Assembly (NCBI RefSeq): GCF_003058195.1 | Contig: NZ_QBUH01000005.1 | Location: 1-64,000 of the forward strand | DNA from: Elizabethkingia sp. YR214 | GTDB taxonomy: Bacteria; Bacteroidota; Bacteroidia; Flavobacteriales; Weeksellaceae | Length of the DNA: 64,000 nucleotides | Reading direction: 5' to 3' | Part shown: positions 43,209 to 51,840 of the stretch, in pieces | Numbering within the stretch: the stretch's first letter is position 1 | Layout: each line of letters starts with the position of its first letter | Notes under the pieces: model-generated | Told to the model about the DNA's origin: nothing | The model's input: the letters and a program-made list of their open reading frames with translations, nothing else | Database searches by the model: none | Made by a program: the position numbers and the translations under genes

Positions 43209-44756
43209 ATGAAAGGTAATGTTATAAATTCCGATACTTCCACTAAAACCATTATACTTTTTAGTTTTATTGTCCTGAAGTTTCTTATACAGTATTCCTT
43301 AATCCTTCCTGAGTACGATCTGCAAAGAGATGAATACCTACACCTGGATCAGGCTAATCATTTGGCATGGGGATATTTGTCTGTTCCTCCTGTTACTTCC
43401 TGGATCTCCTATATCATAAAGCTTTTGGGAAATTCTGTTTTCTGGATTAAATTTTTCCCTGCACTATTTGGTGCATTAACCACCGTTGTGGTATGGAAAA
43501 CAATCGAGGAACTTGGCGGAAAGTTATTTGCATTAATTCTGGGTGCCAGCTGTGTTACCTTTTCAGTTTTATTTCGTCTCAATACCCTTTATCAACCAAA
43601 TTCACTAGATGTACTTTGCTGGACCCTACTCTATTTTTTCATTATAAAATATACCCGTCAGCAACAGCTTAAGTGGTTATATTATGCTGCCATTACTTTT
43701 GCTTTTGGATTCTTAAATAAGTACAATATTTTATTTGCCATTATTGGGCTTCTGCCTGCCTTTATCATATCACCTGAGAGAAAAATATTTTTAAACAAAA
43801 AGTTATACTTTATTATCACATTGGTTTTTGTAATAATCCTTCCAAACCTTTTGTGGCAGTACCAAAATAATTTCCCGGTTATCCACCACATGAAAGAACT
43901 AGCAGACACACAGCTTGTAAATGTCAACAGACTGGATTTTGTACGATCTCAGTTTCTATTCTTTCCGGGAACTAATATTATAATACTTATCGGACTATAC
44001 TCACTTGTCAGATACGAGCCTTTTAAAAAGCACCGTTTATTATTATGGTCTTTTTTTATCACTCTCGGTGTCTTTATTTTCCTAAAAGCAAAAGATTATT
44101 ACGCCATCGGCATTTATCCCATTTACTTTGCTTTTGGCTCTGTTTACATCGCACATTTATTGGAGAAAAAATCTCTGAAAATTCTAAAACCTATATGCGT
44201 TATTCTGGCTATAGCCTCTTTTATCCCGATGTATTTAGTTGCTTTTCCCAATAGAAGCCCAGAATACTATATAACACATAAAGAAACTTTTCATAAGCTG
44301 GGAATGCTCCGTTGGGAAGATGGCAAAGAGTATCCACTGCCTCAGGATTTTGCAGATATGCTGGGATGGAAAGAGCTTGCAACTAAAGTCGATAAAGCTT
44401 ATTTGCAACTTAATGATCCGGAGCATACACTCGTCCTGTGCGATAATTACGGACAGGCTGGTGCTATTAATTTTTATTCAAAAGCAGCAATACATGCAGT
44501 TACCTTCAATGCCGATTATATCAACTGGTTCAACCTTCATAAAAGATATAATCACCTCATCCGTGTGAAATATCATAGTGAAAGGAATGCTGAATTAAAA
44601 ACAACCTCTCCTTTCTTTAAACATAGCGTAATCACAGATTCTGTGACTAATAAATATGCACGGGAATATGGTACCACTATCTTTAGTTTCTCCAACGCTA
44701 AAATAGATATCAATCCAAGGCTGCAAGAAGAGATTAATAAGGTAAAGGCCAGATAG
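43209..44756 (+). CDS. Glycosyltransferase family 39-like (ArnT/PMT) membrane protein, 515 aa
   Basis: Integral membrane glycosyltransferase of the PMT_2 type with about ten helices. Seen: the early catalytic acidic block Q-R-D-E-Y-L-H-L-D-Q near 36-45, typical of polyprenyl-phosphate-sugar-using enzymes, and a hydrophilic C-terminal domain from about 370. Known relatives move mannose to protein or aminoarabinose to lipid A. It lies alone between the phytase terminator and a convergent alpha/beta hydrolase. Acceptor unknown. Confidence 0.82.
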   Translation: MKGNVINSDTSTKTIILFSFIVLKFLIQYSLILPEYDLQRDEYLHLDQANHLAWGYLSVPPVTSWISYIIKLLGNSVFWIKFFPALFGALTTVVVWKTIEELGGKLFALILGASCVTFSVLFRLNTLYQPNSLDVLCWTLLYFFIIKYTRQQQLKWLYYAAITFAFGFLNKYNILFAIIGLLPAFIISPERKIFLNKKLYFIITLVFVIILPNLLWQYQNNFPVIHHMKELADTQLVNVNRLDFVRSQFLFFPGTNIIILIGLYSLVRYEPFKKHRLLLWSFFITLGVFIFLKAKDYYAIGIYPIYFAFGSVYIAHLLEKKSLKILKPICVILAIASFIPMYLVAFPNRSPEYYITHKETFHKLGMLRWEDGKEYPLPQDFADMLGWKELATKVDKAYLQLNDPEHTLVLCDNYGQAGAINFYSKAAIHAVTFNADYINWFNLHKRYNHLIRVKYHSERNAELKTTSPFFKHSVITDSVTNKYAREYGTTIFSFSNAKIDINPRLQEEINKVKAR

Positions 44757-44766
44757 AATTATAAAT

Positions 44767-45405
44767 TTATTTCTTTTCTTTAGCCCATTCTTTAGCAGGT
44801 GATATCCACTCATCTAAGGCTTTAAATAGAAACCCATGAGCTAACCCTGTATTGAGCTCTATTTCTTTGAAATAATTTAATTTAGAGTTAATAAATCTCT
44901 TTTGACCAGACAATGGCTTACTGCCATTATCAGAATTTTCATTAATAGAAAGTATCTTACCATAAAGTTTGAAATTATCATCCTTGTTTAAAGAATCACC
45001 ATTAAAACTAGCCCCAACAAATACAAATTTTAATTCCGGATTCTTCATATAATAAGAAACATACTGGGCGATATAACCTCCCTGGGAGGTTCCTACTATA
45101 GTAATATTTCGGATAGGAATACCTTTTTGATAAAGACTGTCAATTTGTTTTTTAACTTTCATAGCGTAGGCTTTGATATCAGTATCGGGCTTTCGTTTCT
45201 CAGAAATCACAATTGTATTTTTGTCTTTGAGCTTACTAATAATTGCTTTATACTCTGCAATACCATATTTAGGATGCTTCTCGTTAAAAGTATGATCCTC
45301 CAAAAATTTATTGTGCAAAAAGAAAATATACTGCTTTTGTGATTGTCCGTAAAGCAATGCTGAAAAGCAAAATAACAATGAGAGAATGATTACTTTTAAA
45401 TTCAT
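44767..45405 (-). CDS. Exported alpha/beta hydrolase-like protein, 212 aa
   Basis: Signal peptide (about 1-20, ending L-Y-G-Q-S). The nucleophile elbow G-T-S-Q-G-G-Y near 108-114 is clear, as is a late His in T-G-L-A-H-G-F near 190; the acid is less certain. At 212 residues it is short for the fold and may lack a cap domain. No substrate suggested by neighbours. It is convergent with the glycosyltransferase gene with 10 bases between. Confidence 0.75.
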   Translation of the reverse strand: MNLKVIILSLLFCFSALLYGQSQKQYIFFLHNKFLEDHTFNEKHPKYGIAEYKAIISKLKDKNTIVISEKRKPDTDIKAYAMKVKKQIDSLYQKGIPIRNITIVGTSQGGYIAQYVSYYMKNPELKFVFVGASFNGDSLNKDDNFKLYGKILSINENSDNGSKPLSGQKRFINSKLNYFKEIELNTGLAHGFLFKALDEWISPAKEWAKEKK

Positions 45406-45679
45406 AATAGTCTATACAAAAAAAGAATTTTTATCTCCTCTAAAGCTATTAATAAAAAATAGCAAATGGATTAGAAAATCATAAATTCCATCATTAACCT
45501 AAGTTAAAAAAAGCATAGATAAAAAAAATATTTCACTTTTTTATACACATAAAAAAACACAGTTTATCTTCGATGAATACTACAAAAACTAACATTCAAA
45601 AAAAACATATAGATTGTTAAAATTATCATAATTGACATAAATGATTGGCATACAGCACCCTTAATAAAATTAAAAGTTC

Positions 45680-45687
45680 TATATTTG
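45680..45687 (+). promoter_or_regulatory. Candidate -7 box of the fimbrillin-like operon
   Basis: TATATTTG is an exact TAnnTTTG match. It would give a leader of about 360 bases before the 59-residue protein. Confidence 0.5.
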
Positions 45688-45763
45688 TCATCGTAATAAT
45701 ACAACATCCTCTTTTATAGGATGTTTACTTTACACAAACAAAGACACAAACAAACAACACACG

Positions 45764-45826
45764 ATGATGAGAAACTTAATAATTACAATTAGGGGTAGCC
45801 TTTCCGATTACCTGAGTTCCATTTAG
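45764..45826 (+). CDS. Candidate 20-residue leader peptide
   Basis: ATGATG opens a 20-codon frame encoding MMRNLIITIRGSLSDYLSSI, ending TAG. The sequence before it (ACACAAACAAACAACACACG) has the same ACACAAACAA style as the leaders of the following genes, which also begin ATGATG. It ends two bases before a nested hairpin. It may be a regulatory leader or the leftover start of a lost gene copy. Confidence 0.4.
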   Translation: MMRNLIITIRGSLSDYLSSI

Positions 45827-45828
45827 AT

Positions 45829-45890
45829 TTTTGAATAAAAAAGTTTGTACTATGTAAAAAATATCTTTTACATCGACTTTTTATTCAAAA
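45829..45890 (+). promoter_or_regulatory. Nested inverted repeat (attenuator-like hairpin)
   Basis: Outer arms TTTTGAATAAAAAAGT and ACTTTTTATTCAAAA pair with one bulge; inside them ATGTAAAA (45852-45859) and TTTTACAT (45866-45873) pair perfectly. Together they fold into one long hairpin right after the mini-ORF and before the structural genes. Confidence 0.6.
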
Positions 45891-45934
45891 TACTTGAAAT
45901 CCAAATCACTGAAAGAATAATAAATTAAAGTTCA

Positions 45935-45953
45935 TGTACATATATAGTGTACA
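45935..45953 (+). promoter_or_regulatory. Repeated TGTACA pair
   Basis: TGTACA-N7-TGTACA; each half is itself a palindrome and the centres are 13 bases apart. Possible operator or a second promoter control site, about 100 bases before the 59-residue protein gene. Confidence 0.3.
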
Positions 45954-46050
45954 AGATTTTGATTACTATACTTTATGTATATAGAATTGGATCACAGTTC
46001 CAACATGTTGGAAATTTAGATAAAACACAAACAAATAAAGAAGATTACAA

Positions 46051-46230
46051 ATGATGATTAAAGAAAACCTTAAACAGGAGTACTCTGCTCCTGCGCTGGA
46101 TGTATTATGGCTGGAAATGGAGCAAGGAATTGCTGCCGGCTCTGCAAAAGTTATCCCTCCAAATAGTGGTGGTCAGGTTCAGGAAGAATGGACACAAGGC
46201 CCGGATGATGACCGAACTATCGAGTGGTAA
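46051..46230 (+). CDS. Short conserved protein preceding fimbrillin-like genes, 59 aa
   Basis: ATGATG start after an A-rich leader. The core is Y-S-A-P-A-L-D-V-L-W-L-E-M-E-Q-G-I-A-A-G-S-A-K-V near 11-34, with an acidic, Trp-containing end (E-E-W ... T-I-E-W). A second copy (58850-59044) shares Y-x2-P-x2-(D/E)-x4-E-M-E-x-G-I-x-A-x-S-A-x-V-x-P and the end Trp. No signal peptide or Cys. It sits 32 bases before the first fimbrillin-like gene, so it is part of that operon. Function unknown; chaperone, regulator or processed peptide are all possible. Confidence 0.75.
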   Translation: MMIKENLKQEYSAPALDVLWLEMEQGIAAGSAKVIPPNSGGQVQEEWTQGPDDDRTIEW

Positions 46231-46262
46231 ACCAATAGATTAAGCAAACACAAACAATTTAA

Positions 46263-47756
46263 ATGATGAAATTAAAGTTACAAGCTGCGGGTATTCCGCT
46301 GCTAGCATTATCCTTTGCTGTTATCTCATGCAAAAGTACTGACGGTAGCATAGAAGACAATAATACAAATCCGTCGGCTTTCAATGTACGGGTAAACCTT
46401 TCAGGAATAGAGAATATTGAAGAAACTCCTGTTTTACAGGCTTCTGCCGGTAAATCAAACTCAGTATCTTCCAGTCCACAACAGACAAAGATTTCACTTG
46501 GTGATGATAGTTTTATAATGGCTACTCTTACCCCTCAATCCAATACACCTTCATTGGCAAATCGGGCTCAGGCATCTATTAATCCGATGGCTGCAACAAC
46601 TCCACCTACGGAGCTGAATACTGGTGTAAGATACAAAGTAGCTGTATATGACGCGAGCGGAAACTATGTTACCGAAAAAGAATTCGCTTATAAAAATGGA
46701 GAAACAGATGGTTTCCAATTAAACGGTGGCCAGAACTACACTTTTGTAGCTTATTCTGTAAACACTACAGCTTCTACCCCAGCGGTAAATAATGGCGGAA
46801 CTCTTGCTGCTGCAAAATTATCCGGTATCAGCGGAGATCTCATGTATTTTAAGAAAAATATGACGGTGAGCGGAAATGGTGTCAACACACTGGACATTGT
46901 GTTAAAACATCAATATAGCCAGATTACCACTAAACTGGATGCAAGACAGGTTGGAAATATTTCAGCTGTCAGCAATCCTGTAATAACTCCAGCCAATACT
47001 TCTGCCGATATTAGTTTTGCAACAAATGCTTTAACTTATAACGGACCTCTTTCTTCTGGCCAGGCGGTCAGTTTCAGCGGTCTGAATCAATCTGTAGTTA
47101 CGAGTGCCGCAACTCAGGTTATTGCCAATACTACAACTACAGGGCAACTTAATTTAGGTAACGTAACTATTGATGGGGTCACTAAGCCTGCAAAAATAGA
47201 CAATCTAAAAATCACTCCCGGAGTAAGATATAACCTGAATCTTAGATTTGGGCCTTGCAGACAAGATATTAATCCGGTTCCTTTTTCTGTTAAGGATGGT
47301 GTTACACAGACTTTCACTATGCCGGCAACAGACTTTGGGTTTGTTTTTGATATTTATACACTCGATAACTCTTTTAACCTTACCATTAATGGTACCAGAA
47401 TGGCTACCGGAGAAATTCAGTTTGAAAGAGGTTCTTCTCCTGCTCAAAACATCAGGTTTGCAGACGGTACAGCATGGCAAGATGCTACTATTCCAGCTAT
47501 ATATAATATGAAAGGAACTGAAGGAAAACCACTGGTAAGAGTCGTAATCAGTAAAGATGGAACAATTTCCATGTTTGGAAGCAAAACCGCCGGCGGAGCA
47601 CTACAACCATTACAGTTATTCAACGGTAATTCATTTAATAAAATTACCTGGAATACTACTGGAAACAATACTGTAGTAGCTTCTCAGATGGTACTGGGAA
47701 CTACTTATATGTCAGGATTCGGAACAGGGAAGCAGATTGTTACCTGTACTCCGTAA
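46263..47756 (+). CDS. Fimbrillin-like lipoprotein, paralog 1, 497 aa
   Basis: Lipobox A-V-I-S-C near residue 23. The mature chain is a two-domain, beta-rich subunit of the fimbrillin kind. Blocks shared with its neighbours: S-L-G-D-D-S-F near 80, T-K-L-D-A-R-Q-V-G-N-I-S near 220, G-V-R-Y-N-L-N-L-R-F-G-P-C-R-Q-D near 320, A-T-D-F-G-F-V-F-D-I-Y near 352, and the C-terminal G-T-G-K-Q-I-V-T-C. Two conserved Cys suggest a disulfide or a donor strand anchor. A strong terminator follows, so this first copy may be made in excess as the major subunit. Name assigned by architecture; exact family not verified. Confidence 0.75.
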   Translation: MMKLKLQAAGIPLLALSFAVISCKSTDGSIEDNNTNPSAFNVRVNLSGIENIEETPVLQASAGKSNSVSSSPQQTKISLGDDSFIMATLTPQSNTPSLANRAQASINPMAATTPPTELNTGVRYKVAVYDASGNYVTEKEFAYKNGETDGFQLNGGQNYTFVAYSVNTTASTPAVNNGGTLAAAKLSGISGDLMYFKKNMTVSGNGVNTLDIVLKHQYSQITTKLDARQVGNISAVSNPVITPANTSADISFATNALTYNGPLSSGQAVSFSGLNQSVVTSAATQVIANTTTTGQLNLGNVTIDGVTKPAKIDNLKITPGVRYNLNLRFGPCRQDINPVPFSVKDGVTQTFTMPATDFGFVFDIYTLDNSFNLTINGTRMATGEIQFERGSSPAQNIRFADGTAWQDATIPAIYNMKGTEGKPLVRVVISKDGTISMFGSKTAGGALQPLQLFNGNSFNKITWNTTGNNTVVASQMVLGTTYMSGFGTGKQIVTCTP

Positions 47757-47810
47757 TTATAAAATTTCATTTATCTATCATTTATTAATAAAAAGCTGTT
47801 AACAGTTTTT

Positions 47811-47846
47811 AAGAGCGGGCAATTCCCGTATTGCCCGCTCTTTTTT
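47811..47846 (+). terminator. Terminator between fimbrillin-like paralogs 1 and 2
   Basis: Perfect 12-bp GC-containing stem AAGAGCGGGCAA / TTGCCCGCTCTT with an 8-base loop and a T-run. It is likely a strong stop after the first subunit gene. Confidence 0.92.
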
Positions 47847-47876
47847 GATAGTTAAAAACACAAACACAACACATAA

Positions 47877-49400
47877 ATGATGAAACCTTTACATTTTAAA
47901 ATAGTGAGCTCTTCACTACTATCTTTATTTCTTACCACAACCTCATGCCGCAGTACCGAGGAGAGTATAAATGATACTACAACGGTTACTTCTGCTCTCA
48001 ATGTTAAAATAAAGCTTTCCGGAATTGAAACTATAGAGGAAACACCTGCACTACAGGCTTCTGCAAATAAAAAAAGAATTTCATCCGGTAATATTCAACA
48101 GACAATTATTCCTTTTGAGGATAATACTTTTGTGACAGCTACCCTTATTCCTAAAACAAATACTTCTTCATTAGGCAGCCAGGCTCAGGCTTCAGTTAAT
48201 CCTATAGCAGCTGGTATTCTATCGAATGAACTAAAAGATGGTATAAGATACAAAGTCGTTGTATATGACAAATCCGGAAATTATGTAGACCAAAAAGAGT
48301 TTAGCTATAAACAGAATGAAACGGATGGCTTTCTGCTAAATGGCGATCAGAATTATACTTTTATTGCTTATTCATTAAACAACAATTCACCCACACCTAA
48401 TATTTTTGATGACAAAGCCCCACTTACTACGGCTAAACTGGCTGCAGTAAGCGGAGATTTGATGTATTTCAAGAAAAATATGACCGTAACGGGTAATAAA
48501 GTCAATGAGCTAGCGATAGTCCTAAAACATCAGTTTAGTAAAATTACAACTAAGCTGGATGCAAGACAGGTTGGAAATATTTCGGCGGTTAATAATGCTG
48601 TTTTTACTCCTGCATTTGCATCTGCAGATATTAGTTTTGGTACCGATGCTCTTTCATATAACAATGCTCTCTCTGGCGGCCAGGCAGTAAGCTTTCAGTC
48701 TAAACTAAATGATCCTGTAGTTACCAGTGCTGCAACACAGATCATTGCCCGAACTAATGATACTAATCCTGAAGGAATATTAAATATTGGAGCCGTTACT
48801 ATTGATGGGGTAACCAAAAACCTGAAATTAGATAAAGTAAAAATTACACCCGGAGTACAATATAACCTAAACTTAAGATTTGGTCCATGCAGACAGGATA
48901 TACTACCTGAGAAGTTTGATGTTGCTAATGGTGTTTCCAAAACCTTTACGATGCCGGCAACAGATTTTGGATTTACATTCGATATTTACAAACTGGACAA
49001 TTCATTTAATCTTACGATTAACGGTACAAAAATGTCAACAGCAGAGATCAATTTTGAAGATGGATACGGTGTAAACGGAAGATCAACTTCTTCAATCAGA
49101 TTTCAGGATAAAACAAAGTATGGAAGCAATGGAATACCGACTATTTACAGTATGGAAGGTATTGCAGGAAAGCCTCTGGTAAGGGTTGTTATCAGTAAAG
49201 ATGGTCAGGTATCATTATTTGGAAGTAAATCTTCCGGTGGACCACTGGAACCTATGGAACTATACAACGGTTCCTCTTTTAACAAAATTAAGTGGAATAC
49301 TACAGGAAGTAATACAGTAACCGCTACTCAGATGGTATTCGGAACAACATATATGTCCGGCTTTGGTACAGGAAAACAAATTGTTACCTGTGCTCCATAG
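47877..49400 (+). CDS. Fimbrillin-like lipoprotein, paralog 2, 507 aa
   Basis: Lipobox T-T-T-S-C near 24. Same blocks as paralog 1 (K-L-D-A-R-Q-V-G-N-I-S, N-L-N-L-R-F-G-P-C-R-Q-D, A-T-D-F-G-F-T-F-D-I-Y, end G-K-Q-I-V-T-C-A-P) but the most divergent of the three, with changes in the N-terminal half and an insertion before I-R-F-Q-D. It begins 31 bases after the terminator, in a gap with no clear -7 box, so expression may rely on read-through. May be a minor or alternative subunit. Confidence 0.75.
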   Translation: MMKPLHFKIVSSSLLSLFLTTTSCRSTEESINDTTTVTSALNVKIKLSGIETIEETPALQASANKKRISSGNIQQTIIPFEDNTFVTATLIPKTNTSSLGSQAQASVNPIAAGILSNELKDGIRYKVVVYDKSGNYVDQKEFSYKQNETDGFLLNGDQNYTFIAYSLNNNSPTPNIFDDKAPLTTAKLAAVSGDLMYFKKNMTVTGNKVNELAIVLKHQFSKITTKLDARQVGNISAVNNAVFTPAFASADISFGTDALSYNNALSGGQAVSFQSKLNDPVVTSAATQIIARTNDTNPEGILNIGAVTIDGVTKNLKLDKVKITPGVQYNLNLRFGPCRQDILPEKFDVANGVSKTFTMPATDFGFTFDIYKLDNSFNLTINGTKMSTAEINFEDGYGVNGRSTSSIRFQDKTKYGSNGIPTIYSMEGIAGKPLVRVVISKDGQVSLFGSKSSGGPLEPMELYNGSSFNKIKWNTTGSNTVTATQMVFGTTYMSGFGTGKQIVTCAP

Positions 49401-49436
49401 CCTAAAACACAAAAAACACACAATTTAAAATACAAA

Positions 49437-50966
49437 ATGATGAAATTACAATTAAAAGCAGTAGGCTTTCCCCTACTGGTATTGTCCTTAGCTGTTACTT
49501 CCTGCCGCAGCGCAGAAGGTGGAATAAGCGACAATACAACGACCGCTAATTCGGTATACAATGTACAGGTAAACCTTACCGGAATCGAATCGGAAGAAGA
49601 AGTTCCGGTATTTCAGGCTTCAGCAAGTAAAACCTCGGTTGCCACCACAAGTCCGCAACAAACAAAAATTTCGCTGGGTGATGATAGCTTTGTTATGGCG
49701 ACTCTTACCCCTCAGTCTAATACATCTTCACTGGCTAACCAGGCACTGGCATCTGTCAATCCAGTAGCAGCAAATCAGCCTACAGAACTGGGCGCTGGTG
49801 TAAGATATAAAGTTGCAGTATATGACAAAGACGGAAACTTTGTTACCGAAAAAGAATTTGTCTATAAAAATGGTGAAACTGATGGTTTCCTATTGAACGG
49901 AGGACAGAACTATACTTTTGTTGCTTACTCTTTAAACAGTACATCTTCTACTCCGGCAGTAAACAATGGAGGAACTCTTGCTAATGCAAAATTATCCAGC
50001 ATTAGTGGAGATTTGATGTATTTCAAGAAAAATATGACCGTAACGGGTAACGGCGTTAACAATCTGGATGTTATACTGAAACATCAGTACAGTCAAATTA
50101 CAACAAAACTGGATGCAAGACAGGTAGGAAATATTTCAGCAGTAACCAATGCCACTATTACACCTGCCAATAGTTCTGCAGATATCAGCTTTGCTACAGA
50201 TGCTCTAACCTATAATGGTTCTATAAGTCAGCCCGTGTCTTTTTCTGCCCAGAACTTACCAATAGTTACAAGCAGTCCAACTCAGGTCATATCTAATGCC
50301 ACCACAACGGGGCAACTTAATTTAGGAACTGTAACCGTAGATGGGGTATCAAAAAGTATGACAATAGATAAATTAAAAATTACCCCCGGAGTTAGATATA
50401 ACTTAAACTTAAGACTTGGTCCATGCAGACAAGATATTAACCCGGTTCCTTTCTCTGTAAAAGACGGAGTAACACAAACCTTTACTATGCCTGCTACAGA
50501 TTTTGGTTTTGTATTCGATATCTATAAACTGGATAATTCTTTTAATCTCACCATTAATGGGACACAAATGGCCAGTAAAGAAATAAATTTCCAGGGGAAT
50601 GACGGGGCAACCCGTACAGTTCGTTTCGCTGATGGAACAGTATATGGAAGTGATGTTGTTCCGGCACTTTTACGCCCTACCCCACTGCCGGCTAAAAGAA
50701 CTTATGAAATATGGGATCTTGAAGGAACACCTTCGGCTCCGTTAGTAAGAGTTGTGATCAGTAAAGACGGAAAGATCTCTCTCTTTGGCAGCAAGTCATC
50801 CGGAGGTGCATTAGAACCTTTAGAATTGTACAACGGAAATACATTGAATACCATAAAATGGAATACAACCGGAACAAATACCGTTACGGCAACACAATCT
50901 GTTATTAATATTACTTATATGTCTGGTAACGGAACAGGTAAACAGATTGTTACCTGTAATCCATAA
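49437..50966 (+). CDS. Fimbrillin-like lipoprotein, paralog 3, 509 aa
   Basis: Lipobox A-V-T-S-C near 23. It is very close to paralog 1 over most of its length, e.g. T-K-I-S-L-G-D-D-S-F and G-V-R-Y-N-L-N-L-R-L-G-P-C-R-Q-D. It differs mainly by an insertion near residue 410 (L-L-R-P-T-P-L-P-A-K-R) before the last domain. It begins 36 bases after paralog 2, so the two are co-transcribed. High similarity with paralog 1 offers scope for gene conversion. Confidence 0.75.
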   Translation: MMKLQLKAVGFPLLVLSLAVTSCRSAEGGISDNTTTANSVYNVQVNLTGIESEEEVPVFQASASKTSVATTSPQQTKISLGDDSFVMATLTPQSNTSSLANQALASVNPVAANQPTELGAGVRYKVAVYDKDGNFVTEKEFVYKNGETDGFLLNGGQNYTFVAYSLNSTSSTPAVNNGGTLANAKLSSISGDLMYFKKNMTVTGNGVNNLDVILKHQYSQITTKLDARQVGNISAVTNATITPANSSADISFATDALTYNGSISQPVSFSAQNLPIVTSSPTQVISNATTTGQLNLGTVTVDGVSKSMTIDKLKITPGVRYNLNLRLGPCRQDINPVPFSVKDGVTQTFTMPATDFGFVFDIYKLDNSFNLTINGTQMASKEINFQGNDGATRTVRFADGTVYGSDVVPALLRPTPLPAKRTYEIWDLEGTPSAPLVRVVISKDGKISLFGSKSSGGALEPLELYNGNTLNTIKWNTTGTNTVTATQSVINITYMSGNGTGKQIVTCNP

Positions 50967-51072
50967 TAAAACTAAGTATAGATATAGTATAACAAAATTC
51001 AATATGGATATTATTTCATCGTAATATTATCATTCATTTATGTGTAAAAACTGTTGTATATGACAGTTTTAT

Positions 51073-51102
51073 CGGGCAGTCTTTCAGGCTGTCCGTTTTT
51101 AT
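51073..51102 (+). terminator. Terminator of the fimbrillin-like operon
   Basis: Stem CGGGCAGTC / GGCTGTCCG with two G-U pairs, then TTTTTATTT. About 107 bases after paralog 3. Confidence 0.8.
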
Positions 51103-51188
51103 TTACCAAGTCTAAATACTACTGCTGACAAAGGGTTGTCACAGTAGTGTTATAAATTTGTAAGCATAAAAGTAAATACTAAGAAATT

Positions 51189-51644
51189 ATGCACTACAAA
51201 CTCGACACCTTTTATGTAATAGGTATTGCTGTAAGAACAACAAATGAAAATCAGCAGGCAGCTCAGGATATTCCTGTATTATGGAATAAATTTATGGTTG
51301 AAAGAATTATGGACCAGATTCACAATAAAGTTGATCATGCGATTTATTGTATTTACACAGATTACGAAAAAGATTATACAAAGCCTTACACTACAATATT
51401 AGGGTGCAAAGTAGACAATCTGGATACTATTCCTGAAGGAATGGTCGGAAAAATTATCGAATCTTCTGACTATAGTAAACACACGACCAAAGGAAATCTT
51501 ACAGATGGTATTGTTTACAATGAATGGCTGAAAATATGGGATATGGATCTCGACAGAACCTATACAGCAGATTTTGAAATCTATGGTGAAAAAGCACAAG
51601 ACCGTGAAAATGCAGAAGTCGATATATATGTAGCAGTCAAATAA
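51189..51644 (+). CDS. GyrI-like / effector-binding domain protein, 151 aa
   Basis: Single SOUL/GyrI-like effector-binding domain without a DNA-binding part. Seen: a start Y-K-L-D-T-F-Y-V-I-G-I-A-V-R-T-T, then W-N-K-F near 38, and the ending A-D-F-E-I-Y-G and V-D-I-Y-V-A-V-K typical of the fold. Stand-alone members bind small aromatic or cationic compounds or hydrolyse cyclopropanoid compounds in some cases. Followed by an exceptional hairpin. No operon partner visible. Confidence 0.8.
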   Translation: MHYKLDTFYVIGIAVRTTNENQQAAQDIPVLWNKFMVERIMDQIHNKVDHAIYCIYTDYEKDYTKPYTTILGCKVDNLDTIPEGMVGKIIESSDYSKHTTKGNLTDGIVYNEWLKIWDMDLDRTYTADFEIYGEKAQDRENAEVDIYVAVK

Positions 51645-51657
51645 TAACATTAGATTA

Positions 51658-51714
51658 TTTATAATATGGCAAAGAGTAAGTATAATGTATACTTACTCTT
51701 TGCCATATTATAAA
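51658..51714. repeat. 27-bp perfect inverted repeat with a 3-base loop
   Basis: Arms 51658-51684 and 51688-51714 are exact reverse complements around ATG (arms end ...GTAAGTATA and start TATACTTAC...). It begins 14 bases after the GyrI-like stop codon. The length and perfection exceed usual terminators in this window, though the flanking A and T would let it terminate in either direction. Confidence 0.85.
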
Positions 51715-51840
51715 ATTCTCAACTCTACTTATGAAACAACACTTATAAACTATTCATCTAAAATTTCAAATAAAAAATTTCTAATCACTATATTGCATAA
51801 CATAGTATTATGTATATTTACATAATATAAATCTAAAACT

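Larger units (their letters stand above)
45406..46050. other. Long leader region of the fimbrillin-like operon
   Basis: These 645 bases hold, from left to right, the hydrolase promoter side, a -7 box at 45680-45687, a small hairpin (ACATCCT / AGGATGT, 45702-45722), a 20-codon mini-ORF, a nested hairpin, and a TGTACA pair. Nothing longer than 25 codons is coding. Confidence 0.6.

Noticed and set aside
45829-45890. Invertible promoter flanked by inverted repeats
   Set aside because: The arms enclose only about 31 bases, too short for a promoter, and no recombinase gene is near. A hairpin fits better.
47114-47668. Several antisense frames inside the fimbrillin-like genes
   Set aside because: They mirror conserved blocks of the paralogs on the other strand and appear in the same places in each copy, as expected for shadows.
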